DNA of 64,000 bases from Gammaproteobacteria bacterium (lineage in GTDB: Bacteria; Pseudomonadota; Gammaproteobacteria; Eutrophobiales; Eutrophobiaceae). Positions 20,532-30,133 of this stretch are shown piece by piece. The position numbers and the translations under genes are program-made. The DNA is taken from NCBI GenBank assembly GCA_947480335.1, contig CANKCB010000001.1:124001-188000 (forward strand), in the 5' to 3' direction. Numbering within the stretch: the first letter of the stretch is position 1; every line of letters starts with the position of its first letter. The notes beneath the pieces were generated by a model. It was not told the DNA's origin. It did no database searches and saw nothing but the letters and a program-made list of their open reading frames with translations.

Positions 20532-22502
20532 ATGAGTCAAAAACACATCAAAGTATCAAAATATCTGTCGATGGTTTTAAGTCTGTTATTGCTATCGCCA
20601 CTCACGCTTACGGCCCAGCAGGTGAATTTCGATTTTGAAGATGCTGACTTGCGCGCCGTTATCCAGGCAGTGGCCGAGTTTACCGGCAAAAACTTTTTAA
20701 TTGACCCACGGGTACAGGGCAAGGTTACCGTAGTTGCGCCGACGCCGTTGACACAAGAGCAGGCTTACAAGGTATTTCAGGCAGTACTCGAAGTGAATGG
20801 CTTTGTCACAGTTGAAGCAGACGGAGCAGTTAAGATTGTACCGGCTGAAGAGGGCAAGGTCCGGGATACCGGTGTTTATAATGAAGGCGCTCCGGCTGGA
20901 AGTGATGATATGCAGACACGTATTCTGCAGCTCGAGTATGTCAATCCGGAACGACTGGTTCCGGTGTTAAGGCCGCTGGTGCCGGCTTATGGACATCTGG
21001 CAGCTGATATTGAATCATCCTCGTTAATCATTACTGATCGTGCAGCCAATGTCGAACGTATCGTCAGTATTGTAAAAAAACTGGACCGTCCTACACAAAA
21101 TGGCGAACTGGAAGTGATTACGCTGGCCCACGCTTCTGCGGCGGAAATGGCCTCATTAATCGGGAGGCTGTATCCCTCCGTTCCAGAACAGGCAGCGCTT
21201 GGTACTGGAGTGATGGTCATTGAGGATTTGCGTACCAACAGTCTGGTCATCAAAGCTGACGTTGCTACCCGTAAGGAAATCCGCGAGTTGTTGGGTAATC
21301 TGGATATGCCCTCTGCAAACAACGGCGATACCCAGGTAATATTTCTCAATAACGCCGATGCAGAAAATCTGGTCAAGGTATTACAGGAAACGGTAAGCAC
21401 CAGTGGTGAGCAGGCGCCGGCGGCAGCCAATGCGCCGTCCAAAATAAGCATCAAGGCCGATACCGAAACCAACGCGCTGATTGTGCGAGCATCCAAATCC
21501 GAATTCGATGAAATCCGCAAGGTGGTGGCGAGCCTGGATGTGCGCCGCCTGCAAGTCTATGTGGAAGCACTGATTGCCGAAGTCTCAGCTGATGTAGCCC
21601 GTGAGTTCGGTGTGCAGTTGCAAACAGCCGATGGTTTGAGAAATGATAGTAAAGGTGTGATCGGCAGTACCGGCTTTGATGTGGGTACAAGCATTCAGGA
21701 TGTTACGGCCAATCCATTGGCAACCGGTGCCGGCTTAACGCTGGGTTTCATTGATGGGACTGTGCTATTGCCAGATGGCACTGAAGTTATCAATCTGGTA
21801 GGGCTTGCCCGCGCACTTGAAAGCCAGAGTGATGCGAATATTCTTTCTACACCAAATATCCTGACCATGGATAATCAGGAAGCCCAGATAGTAGTGGGCC
21901 AGAACGTGCCATTTGTAACCGGCGCCTACAGCAAAACGGGAGACAGTGGCGGTGCGCTGAATAATCCTTTTCAGACCATTGAGCGTCGTGATGTCGGTTT
22001 GACCTTGCGTATCAAACCGCAAATCACCGAAGGCAGTGCAATCAAGATGGATATCTATCAGGAAGTTTCCAATGTTGCCCAGCGGGGTGAGGCGCAGGAC
22101 ATCGTTACCAACACCCGTTCATTAAAAACGACGATCATTGCTGAGAATAACCGGATGTTGGTATTGGGTGGTTTAATTCAGGATGATATATCACAGAATC
22201 GACAGAAAGTGCCGTTACTGGGCGATATACCGATACTCGGTAACCTGTTTCGCTATCGTAGTAACAAGCGTACCAAAACCAACCTGCTGATATTCCTGCG
22301 TCCACGTATCGTTCGAGGATCGGCAGATATGGACGAGCCCACGCTACACAAGTATGAATATCTGAACCTGCAGTTGTCGGAAAAACTGACCGGCAAAAAA
22401 CCGACTGAACAATCTCCGCCCTTACAGGAATGGGAATATATCGGCCCATCGGTACAACTGAAAACGGATCCTGCCACCGGAGCAGAGGCGCCTCAAAAAT
22501 GA
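20532..22502 (+). CDS. gspD: Type II secretion secretin GspD
   Basis: Outer-membrane secretin, 656 residues with a signal peptide (cleavage near TAQQ). VNFDFEDADLRAVIQAVAEFTGKNF starts the N0 domain, repeated N1-N3 domains follow, and the secretin core includes EAQIVVGQNVPFVTG and RDVGLTLRIKPQI, with the terminal block LLGDIPILGNLFRYRS. The tail is Pro/Gln-rich. It forms the exit pore for folded periplasmic proteins. The stop overlaps the gspE start (ATGA). Confidence 0.96.
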   Translation: MSQKHIKVSKYLSMVLSLLLLSPLTLTAQQVNFDFEDADLRAVIQAVAEFTGKNFLIDPRVQGKVTVVAPTPLTQEQAYKVFQAVLEVNGFVTVEADGAVKIVPAEEGKVRDTGVYNEGAPAGSDDMQTRILQLEYVNPERLVPVLRPLVPAYGHLAADIESSSLIITDRAANVERIVSIVKKLDRPTQNGELEVITLAHASAAEMASLIGRLYPSVPEQAALGTGVMVIEDLRTNSLVIKADVATRKEIRELLGNLDMPSANNGDTQVIFLNNADAENLVKVLQETVSTSGEQAPAAANAPSKISIKADTETNALIVRASKSEFDEIRKVVASLDVRRLQVYVEALIAEVSADVAREFGVQLQTADGLRNDSKGVIGSTGFDVGTSIQDVTANPLATGAGLTLGFIDGTVLLPDGTEVINLVGLARALESQSDANILSTPNILTMDNQEAQIVVGQNVPFVTGAYSKTGDSGGALNNPFQTIERRDVGLTLRIKPQITEGSAIKMDIYQEVSNVAQRGEAQDIVTNTRSLKTTIIAENNRMLVLGGLIQDDISQNRQKVPLLGDIPILGNLFRYRSNKRTKTNLLIFLRPRIVRGSADMDEPTLHKYEYLNLQLSEKLTGKKPTEQSPPLQEWEYIGPSVQLKTDPATGAEAPQK

Positions 22503-24136
22503 ACAAACAAGCTGGCACAGTGCTGGCTGTGTCTGGCAGAAGCGCAGGAAAGACTGTGCAAGTTGAGCCGGAAATCAATCAGTCTGATATCACCATCGAC
22601 GCAATGACTGATCGTGCCAGCCAGCTTGGCTGGGAATGCGACACAAATCCGGATATTGGTCGACTGGATCCGGCCTTTGCTTCCCTGTTTGGATTCAGTC
22701 AGTCGCGCAGACTGGGCATACTGCCTGCCTACCGTACAGGTGATACTAGTATCATCTGGATACGCTCAAATGTTTCCTGGAATACCTGGCTGGAAGTGCA
22801 AGCCGAATTTGGTGCAAGTTTGCGACCTGTCCTGATTACGGATGCTGCTTTTAACAAGGCCTTGCAACGTGCATTCGAGCGTACCGGCGCTGCTGCAAAC
22901 GTGGTCGAGGACATGGGTGAGTCGGTTGATCTTGAAACAGCCTCGGCGGCATTGCCTGAGGACTTGCTGGATAATCAGGATGATGCCCCGATTATCCGCT
23001 TGCTGAATGCCGTAATGACACAGGCGATAGAAGAGGGCGCGTCAGATATCCATGTAGAACCCTTTGAATCGCGCATGGTGATCCGTTATCGGGTTGATGG
23101 AATCCTGCGTGATGTCGTGGAGCCGCCGCGTGCCTTAAGTGGTCGCATTGCGGCGAGAATCAAGGTTATGGCACGACTGGATATTGCAGAACGCCGCGTA
23201 CCACAGGATGGACGTATCAGTTTACGACTCGCTGGCAGAATGGTGGATGTGCGAGTTTCTACCTTACCTACTTATTATGGCGAACGGGTAGTCATGCGTA
23301 TTCTGGAAAAGGAACAGGGCCCGTTAAGCCTGCAGCAAATTGGTATGCCCACTGATACCAGTACCCGTTTCAGCGAATTGATACGTGCGCCTCATGGTAT
23401 CTTTCTGGTAACCGGGCCAACCGGGTCAGGTAAAACCACGACCTTATACGCCGCCTTGCAACAGGTGCGTAGCCCGGAAGTCAATATCATTACTATTGAG
23501 GATCCAATTGAATACGAATTACCCGGTGTAGGACAGATACCGGTGAATACCAAGACAGGCATGAGTTTCGCACGTGGCTTGCGGGCAATCTTGCGGCAGG
23601 ACCCCGATGTGATCATGGTAGGTGAAATCCGCGATCTGGAAACAGCAGAAGTCTCCGTACAGGCCAGCCTGACCGGTCATCTGGTATTTTCCACACTACA
23701 CACGAACGATGCTGCCGGCAGTATTACCCGTATGGTGGATATGGGTGTGGAACCCTATCTGGTAGCATCGAGTTTGTTGGGCGTGATGGCGCAGCGACTG
23801 GTGCGCAAACTCTGCACAGTCTGTCGTCAGCCGCATCTGGCAGATGAAGGCGAACGTCATTTGCTGGGTGTTACAGGCAAAGAAAGTGTAACAATTTACT
23901 ATCCAGGAACCTGTGAGCAATGCGGTTATACCGGTTACCGCGGTCGTACCGGTATCTATGAGTTGATGATTGTGGATGAAAAGGTTCGGCAGCTGATACA
24001 CGATAACCAGAGTGAACAATCCTTGCGTAAACTGGCGCGGGACGAAGGGATGCGCAGTTTACGTGAGGATGGAATAGCCAGAGTGCACGATGGTGATACC
24101 AGTCTGGCTGAAGTGCTCAGGGTAACGCAGGTTTGA
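22499..24136 (+). CDS. gspE: Type II secretion ATPase GspE
   Basis: Cytoplasmic hexameric ATPase, 545 residues from ATG 22499, which overlaps the gspD stop; an in-frame ATG at 22430 is inside gspD and unlikely. Walker A GPTGSGKTTT lies near residues 305-314, the Asp box in ITIEDPIEYEL, Walker B VGEIRDLETAE and the His box STLHTNDAAG. The tetracysteine zinc motif is CTVC and, 29 residues later, CEQC. The N-terminal extension before residue 60 is longer than usual. It energises pseudopilus assembly through GspL and GspF. Confidence 0.96.
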   Translation: MNKQAGTVLAVSGRSAGKTVQVEPEINQSDITIDAMTDRASQLGWECDTNPDIGRLDPAFASLFGFSQSRRLGILPAYRTGDTSIIWIRSNVSWNTWLEVQAEFGASLRPVLITDAAFNKALQRAFERTGAAANVVEDMGESVDLETASAALPEDLLDNQDDAPIIRLLNAVMTQAIEEGASDIHVEPFESRMVIRYRVDGILRDVVEPPRALSGRIAARIKVMARLDIAERRVPQDGRISLRLAGRMVDVRVSTLPTYYGERVVMRILEKEQGPLSLQQIGMPTDTSTRFSELIRAPHGIFLVTGPTGSGKTTTLYAALQQVRSPEVNIITIEDPIEYELPGVGQIPVNTKTGMSFARGLRAILRQDPDVIMVGEIRDLETAEVSVQASLTGHLVFSTLHTNDAAGSITRMVDMGVEPYLVASSLLGVMAQRLVRKLCTVCRQPHLADEGERHLLGVTGKESVTIYYPGTCEQCGYTGYRGRTGIYELMIVDEKVRQLIHDNQSEQSLRKLARDEGMRSLREDGIARVHDGDTSLAEVLRVTQV

Positions 24137-24137
24137 T

Positions 24138-25352
24138 ATGGCAGCATTTGAATACCTTGCGCTTGATGCCAACGGGCGGACCAGCAAAGGTGTTCTGACC
24201 GGAGATTCCCCGAGACAAATCCGTGCATGGTTACGAGATCAGGGATTATTCCCGATCAATGTGGAACCAGTATCCGAGACCAGCCGTAGTCGTGGCCTGA
24301 ATCTATTCAAACGTTCTGTATCAAGCGCAGAGCTCTCGCTGATGACGCGTCAACTGGCCACCCTGGTCAGGGCGGGTATGCCGCTGGAGCAGGCATTACG
24401 TGCTCTGGGAGAACAGACCAGTCATTCACCATTGCAGTCAGTTATTACCGGTGTGCGTGCACATATATCCGAAGGCTTGTCACTGGGTGAAGCACTGGCC
24501 AGATTTCCGGCGACGTTTCCGGCTGTGTACCGTGCCATGGTAGAGGCCGGTGAAGCCAGCGGTCGCCTGGATGAAATTCTCGACAGGCTTGCTGATTATA
24601 CTGAAGAGCAACAATATCTACGTCAGAAGCTCAGCGTAGCGCTGATTTATCCGGTCATTCTGACTACGGTGGCTCTGGTGATTGTTACCGCCTTGTTGAC
24701 CTATGTCGTGCCTGAAGTTGTCAGGGTGTTCGAACAGACAGGACAACAGCTGCCAGTGCTTACCCGCCTGTTGATTACCAGCAGCAGTTTTGTCAGAAAT
24801 AACGGTGTATATCTGTTGACCGGAGTAGCCGGGCTGGGCATGTTGTGGCTCTATCTGTTAACACTGCCGGCTGTAAGATTTCAGCGTGACATGATACTGA
24901 TACGACTGCCGCTAGTCGGTCATCTTTATCAGGTTGTGCATGCTTCCCGTCTGGCGAGGGTACTGGCGATTTTGATCGGTAGTGGCGTGCCCCTGCTTGA
25001 AGCCTTACGCATTGGTGCACAGGTAATCAGTAATTTACCTGTGCATCAGGCGGTAACGGATGCCGCCATATCTGTGCGTGAAGGCGGTCGTTTGCACGAT
25101 ACACTCAAGCGCACAGGATACTTTCCGCCCTTGCTCATACACATGCTGGCGGCTGGGGAAGAAAGTGGTGAACTGGAAAAAATGCTGGAGCGTGCTGCAA
25201 CACATCATGAACGTGAGCTCAGTACTATGGTGGCGGCAGCAACAGCCTTGATTGAGCCGATGCTGATCCTGGTTATGGGTGGCATTGTGCTGGTGATCGT
25301 TCTGGCCATCTTGCTGCCTATCTTTGATATGAACCAGCTGGTCGGACTCTAG
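24138..25352 (+). CDS. gspF: Type II secretion platform protein GspF
   Basis: Polytopic inner-membrane protein, 404 residues. It carries two repeats of the T2SF domain (each with a membrane helix) and a C-terminal helix ending in MGGIVLVIVLAILLPIFDMN. MTRQLATLVRAGMPLEQAL and the later RVLAILIGSGVPLLEAL are the paired conserved motifs. One base separates it from gspE. Confidence 0.95.
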   Translation: MAAFEYLALDANGRTSKGVLTGDSPRQIRAWLRDQGLFPINVEPVSETSRSRGLNLFKRSVSSAELSLMTRQLATLVRAGMPLEQALRALGEQTSHSPLQSVITGVRAHISEGLSLGEALARFPATFPAVYRAMVEAGEASGRLDEILDRLADYTEEQQYLRQKLSVALIYPVILTTVALVIVTALLTYVVPEVVRVFEQTGQQLPVLTRLLITSSSFVRNNGVYLLTGVAGLGMLWLYLLTLPAVRFQRDMILIRLPLVGHLYQVVHASRLARVLAILIGSGVPLLEALRIGAQVISNLPVHQAVTDAAISVREGGRLHDTLKRTGYFPPLLIHMLAAGEESGELEKMLERAATHHERELSTMVAAATALIEPMLILVMGGIVLVIVLAILLPIFDMNQLVGL

Positions 25353-25412
25353 TTCTGGAATAAAGGGTCAATAGTGTGCGCCGGAAGTAGTCCGGTCAGA
25401 CAAACTAGGAGA

Positions 25413-25856
25413 ATGAATGTGAAAAAGCGAATGAAGTATCCTGCCACTGGAAAATGGCAGCAAGGATTTACCCTGATTGAACTGATGGTGGTTGTCGTGA
25501 TTCTGGGAATTCTGGCAGCGGTGGTTGTGCCAAGGGTGATGGATCGTCCGGAGCAAGCGCGGGTCAGCGCTGCACAAAGTAATATACGTGCAATTCGATC
25601 TGCGCTGGATATGTATAAGCTTGATAACCACGCGTATCCGACGACTGATCAGGGTTTACAGGCGCTGGCAGAGCGTCCAGGTACTGAACCTTTGCCGAGT
25701 AACTGGAACAGATATATGGAAAAGGTTCCTGTAGATCCCTGGGGCAAGCCCTTTCTGTATCTGCAACCAGGCAAACAGGCTGATGTAGATGTGTTCAGCG
25801 CCGGGCCGAATGGCCGCAGTGGTGATGAAGACGATATCGGTTCCTGGGATTTATAA
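25413..25856 (+). CDS. gspG: Major pseudopilin GspG
   Basis: Major pseudopilin, about 147 residues. The prepilin signal is QQG-FTLIEL, cleaved after glycine by a prepilin peptidase that is not encoded here. The C-terminal calcium loop appears in AGPNGRSGDEDDIGSWDL, typical of GspG. Possible starts are ATG 25413 or GTG 25419; the latter has an AGGAG site at better spacing. A 60-bp gap separates it from gspF. Confidence 0.95.
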   Translation: MNVKKRMKYPATGKWQQGFTLIELMVVVVILGILAAVVVPRVMDRPEQARVSAAQSNIRAIRSALDMYKLDNHAYPTTDQGLQALAERPGTEPLPSNWNRYMEKVPVDPWGKPFLYLQPGKQADVDVFSAGPNGRSGDEDDIGSWDL

Positions 25857-25873
25857 GCTCCGGTTACAAAAAA

Positions 25874-26368
25874 GTGTTCTTTCTCACTTTTACACCCGCT
25901 TCCAGGCAACGCGGTTTTACCTTGCTGGAGTTGTTGGCGGTCATGGTCATTGTAGTAATACTTGCCAGCCTGGTCGTTCCGCGATTGCATCCAAATCTGG
26001 ATCGAGAAGCCAATGCTAGCGCAGAACGAATGGTGCTTTTAATCAATCAGGCCAGAGAAGAGGCGGTGATGTCGTCGCGAGTCTGGCAAGTAGTTTTCGA
26101 GCCGGACGAACAGAGTTATCGTTTCCTCCAATATGTTGGTAATGAATTTATAGATGTCAGCGCGAGGCCCTTCGCAGGTGAGCAACAGTTGGAAAATGTC
26201 AGCCTGAATCAGCTGGAAATAAATGGTGAAGTCCGTGCTGATACCGGTGAGGTGTATCTTTTCCCTACCGGCGAGCAGGATGCATTCAGACTGATCGTTC
26301 AGGGCGAGCAACAGCAGTTTGTGGTTGTGATGGGGCCGGTCGGCGAGGCGGGTGTGGAAAAACTGTAA
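25874..26368 (+). CDS. gspH: Minor pseudopilin GspH
   Basis: Minor pseudopilin, 164 residues from a GTG start. RQRG-FTLLEL is the prepilin cleavage site and the hydrophobic helix follows (LAVMVIVVILASLVVP). The C-terminal part is beta-rich as in GspH. The start has a weak ribosome binding site. The stop overlaps gspI (TAATG). Confidence 0.85.
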   Translation: MFFLTFTPASRQRGFTLLELLAVMVIVVILASLVVPRLHPNLDREANASAERMVLLINQAREEAVMSSRVWQVVFEPDEQSYRFLQYVGNEFIDVSARPFAGEQQLENVSLNQLEINGEVRADTGEVYLFPTGEQDAFRLIVQGEQQQFVVVMGPVGEAGVEKL

Positions 26369-26787
26369 TGATTACGTATCGCCAACAACATGGTTTCACC
26401 TTGCTGGAAATCCTGGTAGCACTGGCTGTAATGGTGATTGCGATGACCGCCTTATGGAAAGGACTGTCACAGGGAATTGCTGTCAGTCAGGGTTTGCCGG
26501 ATCGAGTGGTGGCACGCTGGGTTGCACAGAACCGGATCACCTTGCGTCAGGCCATGGGAGAATGGCCCGATCCGCGTACCTATACCGGGACAGAGCAGAT
26601 GGGTGGTCAGACGTGGTACTGGCAGGAAAAAGTGGTAAATACCGGACAGGCTCAAATGCGCAGCATCGAAGTCAGTGTAGGGCCCGGTGAAAAAACGATG
26701 CTGATCAGTCTGCAAGGGTTTCTGCATAATACGCAAACCTTGTCGGTGATTGAAGGCAGGCAGACAAACCGGGAGCCGCAAGGTTGA
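26368..26787 (+). CDS. gspI: Minor pseudopilin GspI
   Basis: 139-residue minor pseudopilin with the QQHG-FTLLEI cleavage site near the N-terminus and the long hydrophobic helix LVALAVMVIAMTALW. AQNRITLRQ is the GspI-type motif following the helix. It overlaps gspH by one base and gspJ by four. Confidence 0.9.
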   Translation: MITYRQQHGFTLLEILVALAVMVIAMTALWKGLSQGIAVSQGLPDRVVARWVAQNRITLRQAMGEWPDPRTYTGTEQMGGQTWYWQEKVVNTGQAQMRSIEVSVGPGEKTMLISLQGFLHNTQTLSVIEGRQTNREPQG

Positions 26788-27404
26788 GGGGCCGCGAATG
26801 TGGCATGACGTTGCTCGAAATACTGGTCGCGTTGACGATCTTTATTTTGCTCGCTGGTGCTGGTTATAGCGGATTGCAACAAGGGCTGAATATTGAAGAG
26901 AGTTTGCAACAGCAGCGAATATACTGGCGCCGACTGGATTCGGTTATGACATTGTTCCAGCAGGATTTCGATCAGGCACGCAACCTGTCTCAGCGCATGC
27001 CCTTGTCAGCGACAAGGGCCTTTGTTGGCAGTACCAGTCCGGATCCCTCCGCACAGGGCGAAATCCTGTTGTTTACCCGTGGAGGACATGCTGCTTTCGC
27101 GACTGGGGCGGTCAGTCCATACCAGAAAATTGCCTATCGTTACAGGGATGGTGCCCTGTACCGCGCAAGCTGGCCGAGATTGAATATGCCCGAAGTGTCA
27201 CAAGTCGATGAAGCAGAGTTATTGGGTCAGGTCTCTGCTATTAGTCTTAAATTCATGAATGCGGATCATCAATGGTTTGAGTACTGGCCGATAAGCACTG
27301 GCTCAGCGCAGCCACAAGGTTTGCCGGTATTGGTTGAGTTGACCCTGACGCTGGAGAATGACCAAAGTTACAAGCGAGTGTTTCATGTTGGCATCACCAA
27401 CTGA
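26784..27404 (+). CDS. gspJ: Minor pseudopilin GspJ
   Basis: 206-residue minor pseudopilin of the tip complex. It begins at a TTG at 26784 overlapping the gspI stop. The processing site is ECG-MTLLEIL, unusual in having Met rather than Phe at +1 of the mature protein. Conserved segments DSVMTLFQQDFDQARNL and the C-terminal beta domain match GspJ. Translational coupling is likely, because the TTG has no free ribosome binding site. Confidence 0.88.
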   Translation: MRGRECGMTLLEILVALTIFILLAGAGYSGLQQGLNIEESLQQQRIYWRRLDSVMTLFQQDFDQARNLSQRMPLSATRAFVGSTSPDPSAQGEILLFTRGGHAAFATGAVSPYQKIAYRYRDGALYRASWPRLNMPEVSQVDEAELLGQVSAISLKFMNADHQWFEYWPISTGSAQPQGLPVLVELTLTLENDQSYKRVFHVGITN

Positions 27405-28338
27405 AAGATTTCGCCGGCAACGTGGTGTGGCGTTGATTACGATCTTGTTGATCGTTGCAATACTGACGGCAATTGTGAGTCGAGTCAGTCTGTCCAACCA
27501 GATCTGGGTCAGGCAGGTCAGCAATGGTAACGCTTTGGCGCAGGCGGATCAGGCAACCCGGGCTGCCCGGTACTGGGTGGCCGATATTCTGGAGCAGGAC
27601 AAGAACAATTTTGATGCGCGGACGGAAGTTTGGGCTAGACCATTACCACCTATACCAGCCAGCTGGGGTATATTGATGGGCCGGGTGGAAGACATGCAAT
27701 CCAGATTTAATTTAAATAATCTAGTCAATACAGAAGGTAAGGTTGATAGCGTAGCGATGCAGCAATTTGAAAGAATATTGCGACTACTTGAACTGGAACC
27801 TGGTCTGGCCCAGGCGGTGATAGACTGGATTGATCCGGACACCAGTGTTTCTGGTCTTGGTGGTGCAGAAGACACCTTTTATATAGGTCAGGAAATACCT
27901 TATTTTACAGCAAACCGACCTTTTGAGGACGCGGCTGAACTGCGACTGGTACGCGGAATAGATAATCAGGCCTGGCAAAAACTGGAGCCGTATGTGGCAG
28001 CCTTGCCCGTACAAACTTCGATTAATGTGAATACTGCCAGTAGTGTAGTGTTACTGTCCGCACTGACAGACTGGGAGCTATCAGCCGGATCGATGGAACG
28101 GGTACAGCGGTGGGTGGAACAGGCAGAAAAAAAACCGGCAGAAGATATGAATTATTTTGTGGGTGAATTGCTGGGTGGAGCAGACAAGCCTGTTCCGCCA
28201 GGACTGGGTTCGGCTTCCAGTTATTTTACCGCACACACAGAACTGAATTTTGATAATGTAAATTACCGGATGTCGACGTTATATCAGCGTGATCAGGGCA
28301 GGGTTACTGTGCTGAGACAAAACCGGGAATTGCGCTGA
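27385..28338 (+). CDS. gspK: Minor pseudopilin GspK
   Basis: Largest minor pseudopilin, capping the pseudopilus; about 317 residues when started at ATG 27385, 20 bases inside gspJ. The prepilin site is RQRG-VALITILLIVAIL; GspK characteristically lacks Glu at +5, and this one does too. The helical domain (NLNNLVNTEGKVD, AVIDWIDPD) and the NVNTASSVVLLSAL motif fit the family. Confidence 0.92.
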   Translation: MLASPTERFRRQRGVALITILLIVAILTAIVSRVSLSNQIWVRQVSNGNALAQADQATRAARYWVADILEQDKNNFDARTEVWARPLPPIPASWGILMGRVEDMQSRFNLNNLVNTEGKVDSVAMQQFERILRLLELEPGLAQAVIDWIDPDTSVSGLGGAEDTFYIGQEIPYFTANRPFEDAAELRLVRGIDNQAWQKLEPYVAALPVQTSINVNTASSVVLLSALTDWELSAGSMERVQRWVEQAEKKPAEDMNYFVGELLGGADKPVPPGLGSASSYFTAHTELNFDNVNYRMSTLYQRDQGRVTVLRQNRELR

Positions 28339-28373
28339 CATCGCAGACAACAAAAAGGCCAACTCGGAATCTT

Positions 28374-29627
28374 ATGAGCATACGTGGTGAATATTGGTGG
28401 GTGTATTTGCAGGCCAGCCGTCTGGACTGGGTGCACTGTGTTGCCGGAGAAGGTTTGCCCGTGCAACAAGGCAGCTGTATACAACTTTCTGATTTGCCTG
28501 CACCGGCCGGGTCTACGCTGTTAATTTGTGTGCCGGGAGACAGGGCGCGTATACATAAGGTCAGATTACCTCTGAAAAATCGTAAACGTTTATTGGCCGC
28601 ACTGCCATTTGCTCTGGAAGATCAGTTATTGCATGAACCGAATTCTTACCATCTCGTACCGCTGCCCGCTGATCGTAGCTCGCAGCAGGTACCCGTGGTA
28701 GTGATGGAGCATGTCTGGTTGTCTGCTATTGTGGAAACTTGTCTGCATTCCGGTTGGCAAGTAGCCATGCTGGTACCCGATTATCTGGCCTTGCCAGAAC
28801 CCGAGCCGGACACCTGGTTTCTTGATGCAAGTAGCACCCCCTTGTTATTACGGACTCCGGGTTTGCAAGGAGCCGTATTGACGGGTGTGCTGATGCAAGA
28901 CTCGATTGGCACATTATCTCTGGTGCTGGAGCAAGCTGAAACCCTCCCCCAAAAGCTGAGGGTACGTGTGTGTGATCGCCAGCAATACCAGATTATCAGC
29001 AGCTGGTCCGAGCCTTTGGCTGCGCGCGACATACAACTGGATATACATCTGGAAGAGCGGAGCAGAACTGAATGGATGGCCGGGCTGCCCCAGCCAGCTG
29101 CGGCAGCGAACCTGTTAACAGGGACTTATTCCAGTAACAATCATATGGGACTAAGTACCGAAAAATACCGGATGACTATGATCCTGTTGACTGCATTGAT
29201 TGTTATCAGCGGGGCCCACTGGTTGGTACAAGGTTCGCGATTAAATACAAAATATACACAGTTACAACAATCGATAACTACAACTTACTTGCAGTTATTT
29301 CCCGGCACGAGAAATCTGGTTGATCCGCGTTTCCAGATGGAGCAACAGATCAAAAGCCTGAGGGAACGTCAACAACAAGGTGGCGCAGCAGATTTTTTGT
29401 CGCGACTGAACCAGCTGGCCGGTCAGATCGCTGCAGACCCGGACAATCAGGTACAAAAGATAGATTTTGATGGCAACACTATTTTACTGATAGTCAGTGT
29501 GGCAAATTATGAAGTATTGGAACGCTTGCAGGCGCGGTTGGCAAGCACAGGACCGGTACGTGTTGAAAATGCGGAACTGAAAAATGGCCGCGTTACAGGG
29601 CGAATTCGACTGGGTGGACAAGGATGA
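28374..29627 (+). CDS. gspL: Type II secretion protein GspL
   Basis: Inner-membrane protein linking ATPase GspE to the pseudopilus, 417 residues. The actin-like cytoplasmic domain covers about 1-260 (LPLKNRKRLLAALPFALEDQL is its most conserved block). One membrane helix lies near 265-285 (MILLTALIVISGAHWLV), then a ferredoxin-like periplasmic domain. The stop overlaps gspM. Confidence 0.9.
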   Translation: MSIRGEYWWVYLQASRLDWVHCVAGEGLPVQQGSCIQLSDLPAPAGSTLLICVPGDRARIHKVRLPLKNRKRLLAALPFALEDQLLHEPNSYHLVPLPADRSSQQVPVVVMEHVWLSAIVETCLHSGWQVAMLVPDYLALPEPEPDTWFLDASSTPLLLRTPGLQGAVLTGVLMQDSIGTLSLVLEQAETLPQKLRVRVCDRQQYQIISSWSEPLAARDIQLDIHLEERSRTEWMAGLPQPAAAANLLTGTYSSNNHMGLSTEKYRMTMILLTALIVISGAHWLVQGSRLNTKYTQLQQSITTTYLQLFPGTRNLVDPRFQMEQQIKSLRERQQQGGAADFLSRLNQLAGQIAADPDNQVQKIDFDGNTILLIVSVANYEVLERLQARLASTGPVRVENAELKNGRVTGRIRLGGQG

Positions 29628-30133
29628 TACAGATTGGAAAATATCAGGCCTGGTGGGATCAACGAGCCCGCCGTGAAAAGACAGTACTGATCTGTGGTGC
29701 CGTGTTGGTCTTATGTGTGTGCATCTGGTTAATCATGGAGCCGTTAATTCTTCAAAGACAACGGATGATCGCAGAACTGCCGAAGCTGGAACAGGATCTG
29801 GCCTGGATGCAGGATAACGTCGATCAGGTCAACCGTCTCCGTGGAGGTAATAATGCAGCAACAACGGGCAAGACAGCACTTTCGATTGCACTGGTCGAAG
29901 AAATTATGCGGGATGCCGGAGTGCATGAACAAGTCAGTGAATTACGACCAACCTCTGGCCAGGGTGTAATGGTTAAATTCAGCAAGGTAGCCTATCCGCA
30001 ACTGATGGATTTCCTGTGGCGACTGAAGAACAAGGCAAAGGCACGAGTCACGCTGGCCAGTATCAGTCGTTTGCAGGATCAGGCGGGCATGGTCGAAGCG
30101 AGCCTGTCACTGGGATCTGATGAGAATCAATGA
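29624..30133 (+). CDS. gspM: Type II secretion protein GspM
   Basis: 169-residue bitopic inner-membrane protein with short cytoplasmic N-terminus (WWDQRARREKTVL), one helix (ICGAVLVLCVCIWLIMEPLI) and a periplasmic ferredoxin-like fold. It partners GspL; both overlaps are ATGA junctions. Confidence 0.9.
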   Translation: MIQIGKYQAWWDQRARREKTVLICGAVLVLCVCIWLIMEPLILQRQRMIAELPKLEQDLAWMQDNVDQVNRLRGGNNAATTGKTALSIALVEEIMRDAGVHEQVSELRPTSGQGVMVKFSKVAYPQLMDFLWRLKNKAKARVTLASISRLQDQAGMVEASLSLGSDENQ